Positions 35,595 through 44,304 of a DNA stretch of 64,000 nt are shown here, in pieces. A program made the translations under genes and the position numbers. Below the pieces are notes generated by a model, which was given only the letters and a program-made list of their open reading frames with translations, did no database searches and was not told where the DNA came from. The DNA lies in the NCBI GenBank assembly GCA_033850885.1, contig JAWWPG010000052.1, positions 1-64,000 of the forward strand, in the 5' to 3' direction. Source of the stretch: JAWWPG01 sp033850885 (lineage in GTDB: Bacteria > Actinomycetota > Actinomycetes > Propionibacteriales > Nocardioidaceae). The stretch's first letter is position 1. The number at the start of each line of letters is the position of its first letter.

Positions 35595-35966
35595 TCAGCT
35601 CTCTCCAGTGGTGTCATGGTCGATGTGGTGCGGGTGGTGGACGTCGATGGCGACGGAGCCGGACTCCACGCGACAGGGGTAGACCGGCACCGGCTCGGTC
35701 GCCGGCAGCCCGGTGGGTTTGCCGGTTCGCAGGTCGAAGCGCGACCCGTGCAGCCAGCACTCGATCTCGCATTCGTCCGGGTCGACGTCACCCTCGCTCA
35801 GGGCGATCGCGGCATGCGAGCACTCGTCGCGGATCGCGAAGAACTCGTCAGCGGTCCGCACGACGGCCACCTCGACGCCCTCGACGTCGACGGCGACGAC
35901 ACCACCGATGGGTACGTCGTCGACCGCGCACGCCCGAGTGAAATCGGTGTGGGGCGGTTCGCTCAT
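35595..35966 (-). CDS. Rieske-type [2Fe-2S] ferredoxin in suf operon
   Basis: A 123-residue soluble ferredoxin. The Rieske ligands are Cys49-Ser-His51 (DECSHAAIALSEG) and Cys70-x2-His73 (ECWLHGSRFD). Such small proteins supply electrons to oxygenases, but in actinobacterial suf operons their role is unclear; possibly electrons for cluster assembly. The ATG overlaps the sufD stop by 4 bp, and SufC starts 3 bp after it. Confidence 0.92.
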   Translation of the reverse strand: MSEPPHTDFTRACAVDDVPIGGVVAVDVEGVEVAVVRTADEFFAIRDECSHAAIALSEGDVDPDECEIECWLHGSRFDLRTGKPTGLPATEPVPVYPCRVESGSVAIDVHHPHHIDHDTTGES

Positions 35967-37150
35967 CCGCTCTCCGCGACTGTCGGCACGGGGCCGACGT
36001 TCCTGGCGAGCTCGAGCTCCAGCGAGCCCATCAGCCGGCGCTCGATCTCCGGCACGCCGATGCGGCGCACGATGTCGGCGAAGAAGCCGTGGACGACGAG
36101 GCGGCGGGCCTCGTCCTCGCTGATGCCACGCGACTGCAGGTAGAACAGCTGCTCGTCGTCGAACCGGCCGGTCGCCGACGCGTGCCCGGCGCCCTTGATC
36201 TCGCCGGTCTCGATCTCGAGGTTGGGGACGGAGTCGGCTCGGCAGCCGTCCGTGAGCACGAGGTTCCGGTTCGTCTCGAACGTCTCGATGCCTTCCGCCA
36301 CCTTGCGGATCAGCACGTCGCCGACCCAGACGGAGTGCGCGCCCTGACCCTGCAGACCACCTTTGTAGACAGCGATGCTCTTGGTGTGGGGCTCGTTGTG
36401 GTCGACGAAGAGCCGGTGCTCGATGTGCTGGCCCGCATCGACGAAGTAGAGGCCGAACATCTCGATCTCTCCTCCGGGCCCCGCGTACTCCACGTTCTCG
36501 GTGATACGCACCAGGTCGCCGCCCAGGCTGGCTTGGAAGCTGCGCACCCGGGAGTCTCGGCCGACCCGCAGACCGACCTGGCCGAGGTGGACCGCGTCGT
36601 CGTCCCACAGCTGCACGGAGACCAGCTCGAGCTGGGCGTTGTCGCCGACGAGCACGGAGGTCGAGGCCGCGTACCGGGCGCTTCCGACGTGCTCGAAGAC
36701 GACGGTGGCCTTCGCGTGGGCGCCGATCCGGACGATGATGTGGCCCCACACGAGGTCCTCGACGGACTCCCCGGCGAGCCGGACGATGAGCGGCTCCTCG
36801 AGATCGAGCTCAGCCGGTACGTCGACGAGCACCGCAGTGGGGTTGCGGGCGACGGCCAGCGCCGCAGGGCGGTCGGCCGGGAGCACCTCACCGAGCCCGG
36901 CCGCCTCCTCGCGCGAGATCTCCTTGACGGTGACCCCGGCCGGCAGGTCGGCGTCCCAGCTCAGCGTCTTGCCGGACACGTCTCCGGCCAACAGTCCGCG
37001 GAGCCGCTTGAGCGGTGTGAACCGCCAGACCTCCTCGCGACCCGTCGGCATGGCGTGGTCCGCCAGGTCGTACGACGGCGAGGCGTGCAGATGGCTCGCG
37101 ACGGTCCTCACCGACTCAACGGCCTCCTGCACGGGGCTAGCCAACTGCAC
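35963..37150 (-). CDS. sufD: Fe-S assembly scaffold subunit SufD
   Basis: A 395-residue subunit forming, with SufB and SufC, the SufBC2D scaffold. The beta-helix core has repeated hydrophobic blocks, and the C-terminus carries the conserved ETGEIKGAGHASATGRFDDEQLFYLQSRGI, with the key His. N-terminal part contains the helical domain with EEVWRFTPLKRL. Start is a GTG inside the sufB end (14-bp overlap). Confidence 0.93.
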   Translation of the reverse strand: MQLASPVQEAVESVRTVASHLHASPSYDLADHAMPTGREEVWRFTPLKRLRGLLAGDVSGKTLSWDADLPAGVTVKEISREEAAGLGEVLPADRPAALAVARNPTAVLVDVPAELDLEEPLIVRLAGESVEDLVWGHIIVRIGAHAKATVVFEHVGSARYAASTSVLVGDNAQLELVSVQLWDDDAVHLGQVGLRVGRDSRVRSFQASLGGDLVRITENVEYAGPGGEIEMFGLYFVDAGQHIEHRLFVDHNEPHTKSIAVYKGGLQGQGAHSVWVGDVLIRKVAEGIETFETNRNLVLTDGCRADSVPNLEIETGEIKGAGHASATGRFDDEQLFYLQSRGISEDEARRLVVHGFFADIVRRIGVPEIERRLMGSLELELARNVGPVPTVAESG

Positions 37151-38555
37151 CCTCCATCTGCATCTCGATGAGCCGGTTCAGCTCCAGCGCGTACTCCATC
37201 GGGAGCTCGCGGGCGATCGGCTCGATGAACCCGCGGACGATCATGGCCATCGCCTCGTCCTCGGCCACCCCCCGGCTCATCAGGTAGAACAGCTGGTCCT
37301 CGCTCACCTTCGACACCGTCGCCTCGTGACCCATCGACACGTCGTCCTCCCGGACGTCGACGTACGGGTAGGTGTCGCTGCGGCTGATCTGGTCGACGAG
37401 CAGCGCGTCGCACCGCACGGTACTGGCGCTGTGGTGCGCGCCCTCGTTGATCTGCACGAGGCCGCGGTACGACGTGCGGCCGCCGCCCCGCGCCACGGAC
37501 TTCGAGATGATCGAGCTGGACGTGTAGGGCGCGGCGTGCACCATCTTGGCGCCGGCGTCCTGGTGCTGACCTTCGCCGGAGAACGCGATCGACAGGGTCT
37601 GGCCCTTGGCGTGCTCCCCCATCAGGTAGATCGCGGGGTACTTCATCGTGACCTTGGACCCGATGTTGCCGTCGACCCACTCCATGGTGGCCCCGGCCTC
37701 GCAGGTGGCCCGCTTGGTGACCAGGTTGTAGACGTTGTTCGACCAGTTCTGGATCGTCGTGTACCGGCAGCGGCCGCCCTTTTTGACGATGATCTCCACG
37801 ACCGCGGAGTGCAGCGAGTCGGAGCTGTAGATCGGGGCGGTGCATCCCTCGACGTAGTGCACGTAGGCGTCCTCGTCGACGATGATCAGCGTGCGCTCGA
37901 ACTGGCCCATGTTCTCGGTGTTGATCCGGAAGTAGGCCTGCAGCGGGATGTCGACGTGCACGCCCTTGGGGACGTAGATGAACGAGCCGCCCGACCACAC
38001 CGACGTGTTGAGGGCGGCGAACTTGTTGTCGCCGACCGGGATGACCGAGCCGAAGTACTCCTTGAAGATGTCCTCGTGCTCACGCAGACCGGTGTCGGTG
38101 TCCTTGAAGATGACGCCCTGCTCCTCGAGGTCCTCGCGGATCTTGTGGTAGACGACCTCGGACTCGTACTGGGCGGCGACGCCCGCAACCAGGCGCTGCT
38201 TCTCCGCTTCGGGGATGCCGAGCCGGTCGTAGGTGTTCTTGATCTCCTCGGGCAGGTCCTCCCACGACGTCGCCTGCTGCTCGGTGGACCGCACGAAGTA
38301 CTTGATGTTGTCGAAGTCGATCGCGCTGAGGTCGGAGCCCCAGGTCGGCATCGGCTTGCGGTCGAAGAGCTTGAGACCCTTCAACCGGAGGTCGAGCATC
38401 CACTGCGGCTCGCTCTTGAGGCCGGAGATGCCACGCACGACCGACTCGTTGAGCCCGCGCTGCGCGGTCGCTCCGGCGAGGTCGGAGTCGGCCCACCCGA
38501 ACTCGTAGCGGCCGATGCCCTCAAGCTCGGGGTTGAGCTGCTCGATCGATGTCAT
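37137..38555 (-). CDS. sufB: Fe-S assembly scaffold subunit SufB
   Basis: A 472-residue scaffold subunit. Recognisable are GSDLSAIDFDNIKYFVRS, the beta-helix with FRINTENMGQFERTLIIVDE, EGCTAP (conserved Cys site) and the end REDDVSMGHEATVSKVSEDQ. It carries the nascent cluster together with SufD. No intein is present, unlike M. tuberculosis SufB. Start at 38555 gives MTSIEQLNPE; it overlaps the regulator gene by 4 bp, so the whole cluster is one operon. Confidence 0.95.
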   Translation of the reverse strand: MTSIEQLNPELEGIGRYEFGWADSDLAGATAQRGLNESVVRGISGLKSEPQWMLDLRLKGLKLFDRKPMPTWGSDLSAIDFDNIKYFVRSTEQQATSWEDLPEEIKNTYDRLGIPEAEKQRLVAGVAAQYESEVVYHKIREDLEEQGVIFKDTDTGLREHEDIFKEYFGSVIPVGDNKFAALNTSVWSGGSFIYVPKGVHVDIPLQAYFRINTENMGQFERTLIIVDEDAYVHYVEGCTAPIYSSDSLHSAVVEIIVKKGGRCRYTTIQNWSNNVYNLVTKRATCEAGATMEWVDGNIGSKVTMKYPAIYLMGEHAKGQTLSIAFSGEGQHQDAGAKMVHAAPYTSSSIISKSVARGGGRTSYRGLVQINEGAHHSASTVRCDALLVDQISRSDTYPYVDVREDDVSMGHEATVSKVSEDQLFYLMSRGVAEDEAMAMIVRGFIEPIARELPMEYALELNRLIEMQMEGAVG

Positions 38556-39316
38556 GAGCGGATCCTTCCGGATTCGGTTGCGAGGGGTGCGGGGGGGTGG
38601 TCGCGGGGGCCGGCCTTCGTGGACGCCTTGGTGGGCGTTGCCGTGACGGGGACTTGGTGGTGCGGGATGTTCGTCGTACACACCCCGTCACCGTGGGCGA
38701 TCGTCGCCAGACGCTGCACGTGCCGCCCCAGCAGCCGGGCGAAGACCTCGGTCTCGGCCTCACACAGCTGGGGGAACTCGGCGGCGACATGAGCGACCGG
38801 GCAGTGGTGCTGGCACAGCTGGCTGCCGGTGGACCCCTGGGTCACCGAGGCGGCGTAGCCCTCCTGGCTGAGCGAGTCGGCGAGGGCCATGGCGCGGTCC
38901 TGCGGGGCGGCGGCCTCGACGACCGGTCGGTAGCGCTCCTCGAGCTCCGCAGTACGACGACGGGCGAAGTCCGCGACCGCCGTCGGGCCGCCGGACTCCT
39001 TGAGGAAGCGCAGCGCGCTGACGGCGAGGTTGTCGTATGCCTGGACGAACGTGTCTCTCCCCAGCTCGGTCAGCGCGAAGACCTTCGCGGGCCTGCCGCG
39101 ACCCCGCGCGCCGTAGACGCGCGGGTGTCGGGCCTCGACGGCGCCCGTCCCGACCAGGTGGTCGAGGTGACGGCGGATGGCGGCGGCTGTCAGGTCCAGG
39201 CGCGCCCCCAGGGCGGCGGCCGTGGAAGGCCCGTCCTCCATGATCGCTGCTGCGACCCGCTCCCGCGTCGGGGCGTCGTCGACCTGGTTGACGATCGTCG
39301 CACCGTGGGTTTTCAC
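38552..39316 (-). CDS. sufR: SufR-type Fe-S sensing repressor of the suf operon
   Basis: A 254-residue regulator with an N-terminal winged HTH (ERVAAAIMEDGPSTAAALGARLDLTAAAIRRHLDHL, about 20-54). Four cysteines, 168, 172, 185 and 213, in LCQHHCPVAH, QLCEAE and GVCTTN, are placed to bind the [4Fe-4S] cluster that makes SufR sense cluster supply. The start is a GTG at 39316. It heads the suf operon and overlaps sufB by 4 bp. A dyad symmetric element overlaps its start. Confidence 0.9.
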   Translation of the reverse strand: MKTHGATIVNQVDDAPTRERVAAAIMEDGPSTAAALGARLDLTAAAIRRHLDHLVGTGAVEARHPRVYGARGRGRPAKVFALTELGRDTFVQAYDNLAVSALRFLKESGGPTAVADFARRRTAELEERYRPVVEAAAPQDRAMALADSLSQEGYAASVTQGSTGSQLCQHHCPVAHVAAEFPQLCEAETEVFARLLGRHVQRLATIAHGDGVCTTNIPHHQVPVTATPTKASTKAGPRDHPPAPLATESGRIRS

Positions 39317-39328
39317 AACACCATTGTG
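39314..39328. promoter_or_regulatory. Candidate SufR operator at sufR start
   Basis: The dyad CACAA-N5-TTGTG spans the sufR GTG and the 12 bases before it, in the divergent region before the ABC exporter. CAC/GTG half-sites resemble the mycobacterial SufR operator, but the spacing is not identical. Placement over the start codon would suit repression of a leaderless transcript. Confidence 0.5.
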
Positions 39329-39457
39329 TCCTAATTCCCGGACGCTCTCAAATCAGGTCTCCTCACCGAGATCGCCCGGCCCACGCCGGATGCACCTGTT
39401 CGGGCCTGGCGGTCGTCCCCGCCCCGGCCTGGAGCGGCCGATCCCTACACTTCAAGC

Positions 39458-40381
39458 GTGACTACCCTCGCGGTCGAGGTGACCGACCTCGTCATGAGGT
39501 ACGGCGACAAGACCGCCGTCGACGGGTTGTCCTTGACGGTCGAGCCGGGCGGCGTCACCGCGGTGCTCGGTCCGAACGGCGCCGGCAAGACCACCACCAT
39601 CGAGACGTGTGAAGGGTACCGGCGTCCGCAGTCCGGGGCGGTGCGGGTGCTGGGCCTCGATCCGCGGACACAGCATCGCGAGCTGGCGCCCCGCGTCGGC
39701 GTGATGCTGCAGGCAGGCGGGTCGTGGTCCGCCGCCCGGGCGACGGAGATGCTCACCTACATGGCCTCCCTTTACGCCAACCCGCTCGCCGTCGACGCCC
39801 TCGTCGACCGGCTCGGTCTCGCCGGATGCGGCAGGACGCCGTACCGTCGGCTGAGCGGCGGTCAGCAGCAGCGGCTCGGCGTCGCGATGGCCATCGTCGG
39901 CAGGCCCGAGCTCGTCTTCCTCGACGAGCCCACGGCCGGGCTCGACCCGCAGGCGCGGCGGGCCACCTGGGACCTCGTCGAGCAGCTCGCTCGGGAGGGC
40001 GTGACCGTGGTGCTGACGACCCATTACATCGAGGAGGCCGAGCGGCTCGCCGGCCAGGTGCACGTCCTCGACCACGGCAGGGTGATGGCATCCGGCAGTC
40101 CGGCCGAGCTCACCTCCGCCGGTGCCGGCAGAACCATCCGGTTCAGGGCGGCCGCCGGTCTCGATGTCGCTGCACTGACCGCATCGCTGCCGGCCGGCTG
40201 CACGGTGACGGCCCAGCCGGGTGGCGCCTACTCCGTGAGCGGATCGGTGTCTCCGCAGACCCTTGCCGCGGTGACCTCCTGGTGTGCGGCCCGTGGCGTG
40301 ATGCCGGAGGGCCTGACGGTGGGGCACGCGACGCTCGAGGACGTGTTCTTGGATCTCACCGGTAGGGAGCTGCGGGCGTGA
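39458..40381 (+). CDS. ABC exporter ATPase (suf-adjacent)
   Basis: A 307-residue ATPase with Walker A GPNGAGKTTT (about 39-48), signature LSGGQQQRLGVAM and Walker B LVFLDEPTAGLD. The C-terminal 80 residues form the extension seen in DrrA-type exporters. Start is a GTG at 39458, divergent from sufR. It overlaps its permease gene by 4 bp. The same pair sits between sufR and ctaA in M. tuberculosis (Rv1458c-Rv1457c); the substrate is unknown. Confidence 0.9.
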   Translation: MTTLAVEVTDLVMRYGDKTAVDGLSLTVEPGGVTAVLGPNGAGKTTTIETCEGYRRPQSGAVRVLGLDPRTQHRELAPRVGVMLQAGGSWSAARATEMLTYMASLYANPLAVDALVDRLGLAGCGRTPYRRLSGGQQQRLGVAMAIVGRPELVFLDEPTAGLDPQARRATWDLVEQLAREGVTVVLTTHYIEEAERLAGQVHVLDHGRVMASGSPAELTSAGAGRTIRFRAAAGLDVAALTASLPAGCTVTAQPGGAYSVSGSVSPQTLAAVTSWCAARGVMPEGLTVGHATLEDVFLDLTGRELRA

Positions 40382-41163
40382 GCGCCGTGCCATCGCTGAG
40401 CTTCGCGCCCGCGCCTGGTCGCGCGCCGTTCCCGTCGATGGTGTGGTCGCACGCCCGGATGGAGACGCGGCTGCTCGTCCGTAACGGTGAGCAGCTGCTG
40501 CTGGCCCTGGTCATCCCGCTCCTGCTGCTGGTGGGCGGCGCCGAGTCCGGGGGCGTTGTCAACCTGGGCGCGGGACGGCGCATCGACGTGCTGACACCGG
40601 GCGTGCTCGCCCTCGCGGTGATGTCGACCTCGTTCACCTCGCTCGCCATCGCGACCGGGTTCGAGCGGCGCTACGGGGTGCTCAAACGCCTCGGGGCGAC
40701 GCCTCTCACGAGGGGTGGGCTGCTCCTCGGCAAGGTTGTCTGCCTGGTGCTCGTCGAGGCGGTGCAGGTCGCACTTGTCGCGGGGGCCGGGGTCGCGCTC
40801 GGCTGGCGTCCGCACGCCGGTCCCGCTGACGTCGGGTGGGCGCTGACGCTCGGGCTCGCCGGCACGGCGGCTTTCGCCGCTCTTGCGCTGCTGATGGCCG
40901 GCACCCTGCGGGCTGAGGCGACGCTCGCCGCCGCCAACCTGGTCTACATCCTGCTGCTCGTGGCCGGCGCGGTAGTCGTGCCGCTGTCGTCGTACCCGAG
41001 CGGCATGCGCGACCTGGCGACCCTCCTCCCGTCGGGTGCGCTCGCGGAGGGTCTGCGGGAGTCCCTGAGCGGAGGCAGCATCGAACCCCTCCGCCTTCTG
41101 GTGCTGGTCGTCTGGGCGGTCATCGGGGCAGCGGCCACCATGAGGGTCTTCCGGTGGGAGTGA
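40378..41163 (+). CDS. ABC exporter permease (suf-adjacent)
   Basis: A 261-residue membrane protein of the ABC-2 type with six predicted helices (for example LLLALVIPLLLLVGGAE near 40-56 and GLAGTAAFAALALLMAGTL near 155-173). It has no signal peptide. ATG overlaps the ATPase gene stop; it overlaps the heme A synthase gene by 10 bp, so all three are co-transcribed. Substrate unknown. Confidence 0.88.
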   Translation: MSAVPSLSFAPAPGRAPFPSMVWSHARMETRLLVRNGEQLLLALVIPLLLLVGGAESGGVVNLGAGRRIDVLTPGVLALAVMSTSFTSLAIATGFERRYGVLKRLGATPLTRGGLLLGKVVCLVLVEAVQVALVAGAGVALGWRPHAGPADVGWALTLGLAGTAAFAALALLMAGTLRAEATLAAANLVYILLLVAGAVVVPLSSYPSGMRDLATLLPSGALAEGLRESLSGGSIEPLRLLVLVVWAVIGAAATMRVFRWE

Positions 41164-42113
41164 CGGGCCAGGTGGCGCCCGACCGGGAGCGCCACCATGG
41201 CAGGGCCGCTCGGGCGTGGGACCGCCTTCCCGTGCCGACACGTACGACGATGAGGCGGCTCGCCATCGCGTCGCTCGCCGCCAACATCGTGCTCGTCATC
41301 ACCGGCGGGGCGGTCCGGCTGACCGGATCCGGGCTCGGTTGTCCTACCTGGCCGCGGTGCACGTCACAGTCGTTCGTCGCCCATGACGCCCTCGGCGTCA
41401 ACGGGTTCATCGAGTTCGGGAACCGGCTGCTGACGATCGTGCTCGCGGTCATCGCGCTGGCCACCTGGCTCGTCGCCATGAGGTTGCAGCCGTCTCGGCC
41501 CTCGGTGCGCCGGCTGGCGACGGTGCTGCTGCTGGGGATCCCGGCCCAGGCGGTCATCGGGGGCATCTCCGTGCTCACCGACCTCAACCCCTGGGTCGTG
41601 TCGTTCCACCTGCTGTGCTCGCTCGCCCTGATCAGCGTCGCCGTCGTCCTGCTGCGGCGGGTCGACGAAGAAGACCGGCAGCCCCGGTCGACCGTCCCGC
41701 CTGCGGTCGTCATGCTGGTTCGGGGCGTGTACGTCGTGACCTGGCTGGTGCTGTACGTCGGCACGGTCGTCACCGGGTCGGGACCCCATGCGGGGAGCAT
41801 CAAGGCGCCGCGCAACGGCTTGAGCCCGGCCGCCGTGACGCAGCTGCATGCCGACCTGGTGTTCCTGCTGCTCGGCCTGACCCTGGGCACCTGGCTCGCC
41901 CTCCGGGCGACCGGCGCCCCCGAGCGGGCCATCCGGGCCGCCCGCTGGCTGCTCGCGCTCGAGCTCGCCCAGGGCGTGGTGGGGGTCACCCAGTACGCGA
42001 CCGGCCTGCCGATCGGCCTGGTGGCTGTCCACATGCTCGGCGCGGCGCTGATCAGTGCGACGGCGACGTGGCTGGTTCTCGGCACCCGGGACCGCGGCCT
42101 CCAACGTGCCTGA
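41154..42113 (+). CDS. ctaA: Heme A synthase (COX15/CtaA)
   Basis: About 319 residues with eight predicted membrane helices. It converts heme O to heme A for cytochrome oxidase. Visible are the first-helix LVITGGAVRLTGSGLGCPTWPRC with its Cys, EFGNRLLT, SFHLLCSLAL, QLHADLVF and VHMLGAAL with the heme-binding His residues. The N-terminal 30 residues look extra; the ATG at about 41250 (MRRLAIASLAA) may be the true start. Heme O synthase lies 1 kb to the right on the opposite strand. Confidence 0.92.
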   Translation: MGVTGQVAPDRERHHGRAARAWDRLPVPTRTTMRRLAIASLAANIVLVITGGAVRLTGSGLGCPTWPRCTSQSFVAHDALGVNGFIEFGNRLLTIVLAVIALATWLVAMRLQPSRPSVRRLATVLLLGIPAQAVIGGISVLTDLNPWVVSFHLLCSLALISVAVVLLRRVDEEDRQPRSTVPPAVVMLVRGVYVVTWLVLYVGTVVTGSGPHAGSIKAPRNGLSPAAVTQLHADLVFLLLGLTLGTWLALRATGAPERAIRAARWLLALELAQGVVGVTQYATGLPIGLVAVHMLGAALISATATWLVLGTRDRGLQRA

Positions 42114-42278
42114 CCGTGGGGATCCGACTGGCCCGCCGGGCGGCCGGCTCTCGACGGTCCTCGACTACTTCTTCTCCCCCGAGGTCGTCACCGAGGTCGC
42201 TGCCGCCTGGACGTGCCGACCGCCCTGCACGGCTATCGCTACCACCGAGTGGGCAGTCGCCATGGCAGGCTAGAGGCC

Positions 42279-43073
42279 ATGGCACCTATCGCCGGCTGGT
42301 ACGACGACCCTCGGGACGCGAGCCGCCTGCGCTACTGGGACGGCGACGCGTGGACGGACCACGTGGCGCCGCGGGTTCCCGCGGCCCCACCAGCAGCCCA
42401 GGTGCCACAGTGGCAGTACCCCGGCGCACCGCAGAGCCAACAGCAGGACTGGCGGTACGGGGCCCCGGTGGAGCAGCAACAGCAGCCGCAACAGTGGCAG
42501 CCGCAACAGGCTCCGGGCTGGCCACCCGTGAAGGGCCCTACGACGCCTGACGGGGTACGGATCACGAGCTGGGTCAAGCGTCTGCTCGCCAGGATCCTTG
42601 ACGGCTTCATCGTGTTCTTCGCCAGCGTCCCGTTCACCGGCTACTTCATCTACCGGTACTTCCAGGCGATATCGGATCAGGTCGACAAGAGCTCGACGCC
42701 GTCGTTCTTCCCAACCGGTGAGGTCCTCAGGTGGGAGCTGTGGCTGGTCGCCGTGCTGCTGGTGCTGCAGGTGGGCTACGAGACGTTCAGCCTCTACCGG
42801 TGGGGAGCCACTCCCGGCAAGCGCATCCTCAAGATCAGCGTGCGCACCTGGGAGCAGGGCGGCCGCCTGCCGTGGTCGGTGATCGGTCGGCGGGTCGGCT
42901 TCATCTACGGCCTCAGCGCGCTCGGCCTGGTTCCGGTGGTCGGCCTCCTCACCGGCGTCGTCGGCCTTCTCGACTACCTCTGGCCGCTGTGGGACAACCG
43001 CCGGCAGGCACTCCACGACAAGGTTGCCGGGACCGTCGTCGTCGAGGGACCGCGCCAACGACCCATGTGGTGA
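42279..43073 (+). CDS. RDD membrane protein with DUF2510 domain
   Basis: A 264-residue protein. The N-terminus AGWYDDPRDASRLRYWDGDAWTDHV is DUF2510, followed by a Gln/Pro-rich linker (about 40-85). The RDD domain begins at VKRLLARILDGFIV, with three to four membrane helices after it and the usual PGKRILKISVR loop. Function unknown, perhaps membrane trafficking or ion handling. The ATG at 42279 starts 165 bp after ctaA; no gene lies between. Confidence 0.85.
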   Translation: MAPIAGWYDDPRDASRLRYWDGDAWTDHVAPRVPAAPPAAQVPQWQYPGAPQSQQQDWRYGAPVEQQQQPQQWQPQQAPGWPPVKGPTTPDGVRITSWVKRLLARILDGFIVFFASVPFTGYFIYRYFQAISDQVDKSSTPSFFPTGEVLRWELWLVAVLLVLQVGYETFSLYRWGATPGKRILKISVRTWEQGGRLPWSVIGRRVGFIYGLSALGLVPVVGLLTGVVGLLDYLWPLWDNRRQALHDKVAGTVVVEGPRQRPMW

Positions 43074-43086
43074 GTGGCGGTCGCGG

Positions 43087-44064
43087 TCAGCGAGCCAGCA
43101 GGGGGTCGAGGGCCACCGCGAGGAAGAGCAGCGCCAGGTAGGCGTTCGACCAGTGGAAGAGTCTCATCGGCCTCAGCGCGACGGCGTCGTCGCTGCCTCG
43201 GGATCGCCGCCAGAGACCGTACGCCTCCATCAGGAACGCGCATCCGAGCAGCGCCGCCACCACCGGGTAGAGCCAGCCGGTGGACGCGACCGGCCACAGC
43301 AGGAGTGAGGTCACAACCGTCAACCAGCTGTAGATGACGATCTGGCGCCCTACCACCCGGGCGGGTGCGACGACCGGCAACATCGGCACGTCGGCGGCGG
43401 CATAGTCGTCGCGGTAGCGGATCGCCAACGACCAGAAGTGCGGCGGCGTCCAGAAGAACACCACGAGGAACAAGACGACGGGCGGCCAGGCCAGTGAGCC
43501 GGTGACGGCGGTCCAGCCGATGAGGGCCGGGAAGCACCCCGCGGCACCTCCCCAGACGATGTTCTGGGAGGTACGCCGCTTCAGCACCATCGTGTAACCG
43601 AGCACGTAGAACGCGTTGGCCACCAGGGCGAGACCCGCGGAGAGCCAGTTGACGGCGAGGCCCAGCAGGAGCGTCGCAGCGACCCCCAGCACGATGCCGA
43701 AGACGAAGGCGGCCGGTGTCGACACCTGGTGTCGCGGCAGCGGCCGGCGCCGGGTGCGCAGCATCCGCTCGTCGATGTCCCGGTCGAGGACGCAGTTGAG
43801 GGTGTTCGCGCTGCCGGCCGCGAGCGTCCCCCCGGCGACCGTGGCCACCACCAGCCACAGCGGCGGCACTCCGCCTTGCGCGAGGAACATCACCGGCACC
43901 GTGGTCATCAGGAGCAGCTCGACGATCCGCGGTTTGGTCAGTGCGGCGTACGACGCCAGCACCGCCCCGAACCGAGGGCGAGCCGTCTCCCGGAGGGCCG
44001 CCGGATCGACTGGCGCTGCCTGCGCGAGCACAGGTGGTTGCGGGTCGACAGCCGTCACGGACAC
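43087..44064 (-). CDS. ctaB: Heme O synthase (protoheme IX farnesyltransferase)
   Basis: A 325-residue UbiA-family prenyltransferase with about nine membrane helices. The first Asp-rich motif is NTLNCVLDRDIDERMLRTRRRPLP, and the second RYRDDYAAADVPML. It adds farnesyl to heme B, the substrate of heme A synthase encoded nearby. The start is a GTG at 44064, divergent from transketolase with about 240 bp between. It is convergent with the RDD gene, the ends 13 bp apart. Confidence 0.93.
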   Translation of the reverse strand: MSVTAVDPQPPVLAQAAPVDPAALRETARPRFGAVLASYAALTKPRIVELLLMTTVPVMFLAQGGVPPLWLVVATVAGGTLAAGSANTLNCVLDRDIDERMLRTRRRPLPRHQVSTPAAFVFGIVLGVAATLLLGLAVNWLSAGLALVANAFYVLGYTMVLKRRTSQNIVWGGAAGCFPALIGWTAVTGSLAWPPVVLFLVVFFWTPPHFWSLAIRYRDDYAAADVPMLPVVAPARVVGRQIVIYSWLTVVTSLLLWPVASTGWLYPVVAALLGCAFLMEAYGLWRRSRGSDDAVALRPMRLFHWSNAYLALLFLAVALDPLLAR

Positions 44065-44304
44065 CTCGAGTAGACGTGTGGATCACCCGGCGCAGACATG
44101 ACCACCCCCGGGCGCTTACCTCGTCCGGCAGTCTAGTCCCGGAGGTTCCTGCGCACCCATCAGGGCGGAGTGGCCACGAAGGGTGCCGAGCCCGGGATGG
44201 CAGTAGGCTCGCACGTGGTAGGAGACAGACCGCCGCAACCTGGTGGAGCCGCGATCGAAACGACGCGAAACCATGGTCGACCCGCTCAGGAAGGACCCGC
44301 TGCC

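Noticed and set aside
35967..36749. Frame extending the Rieske protein leftward
   Set aside because: The extra residues are low-complexity shadow of sufD; the ATG at 35966 fits exactly.
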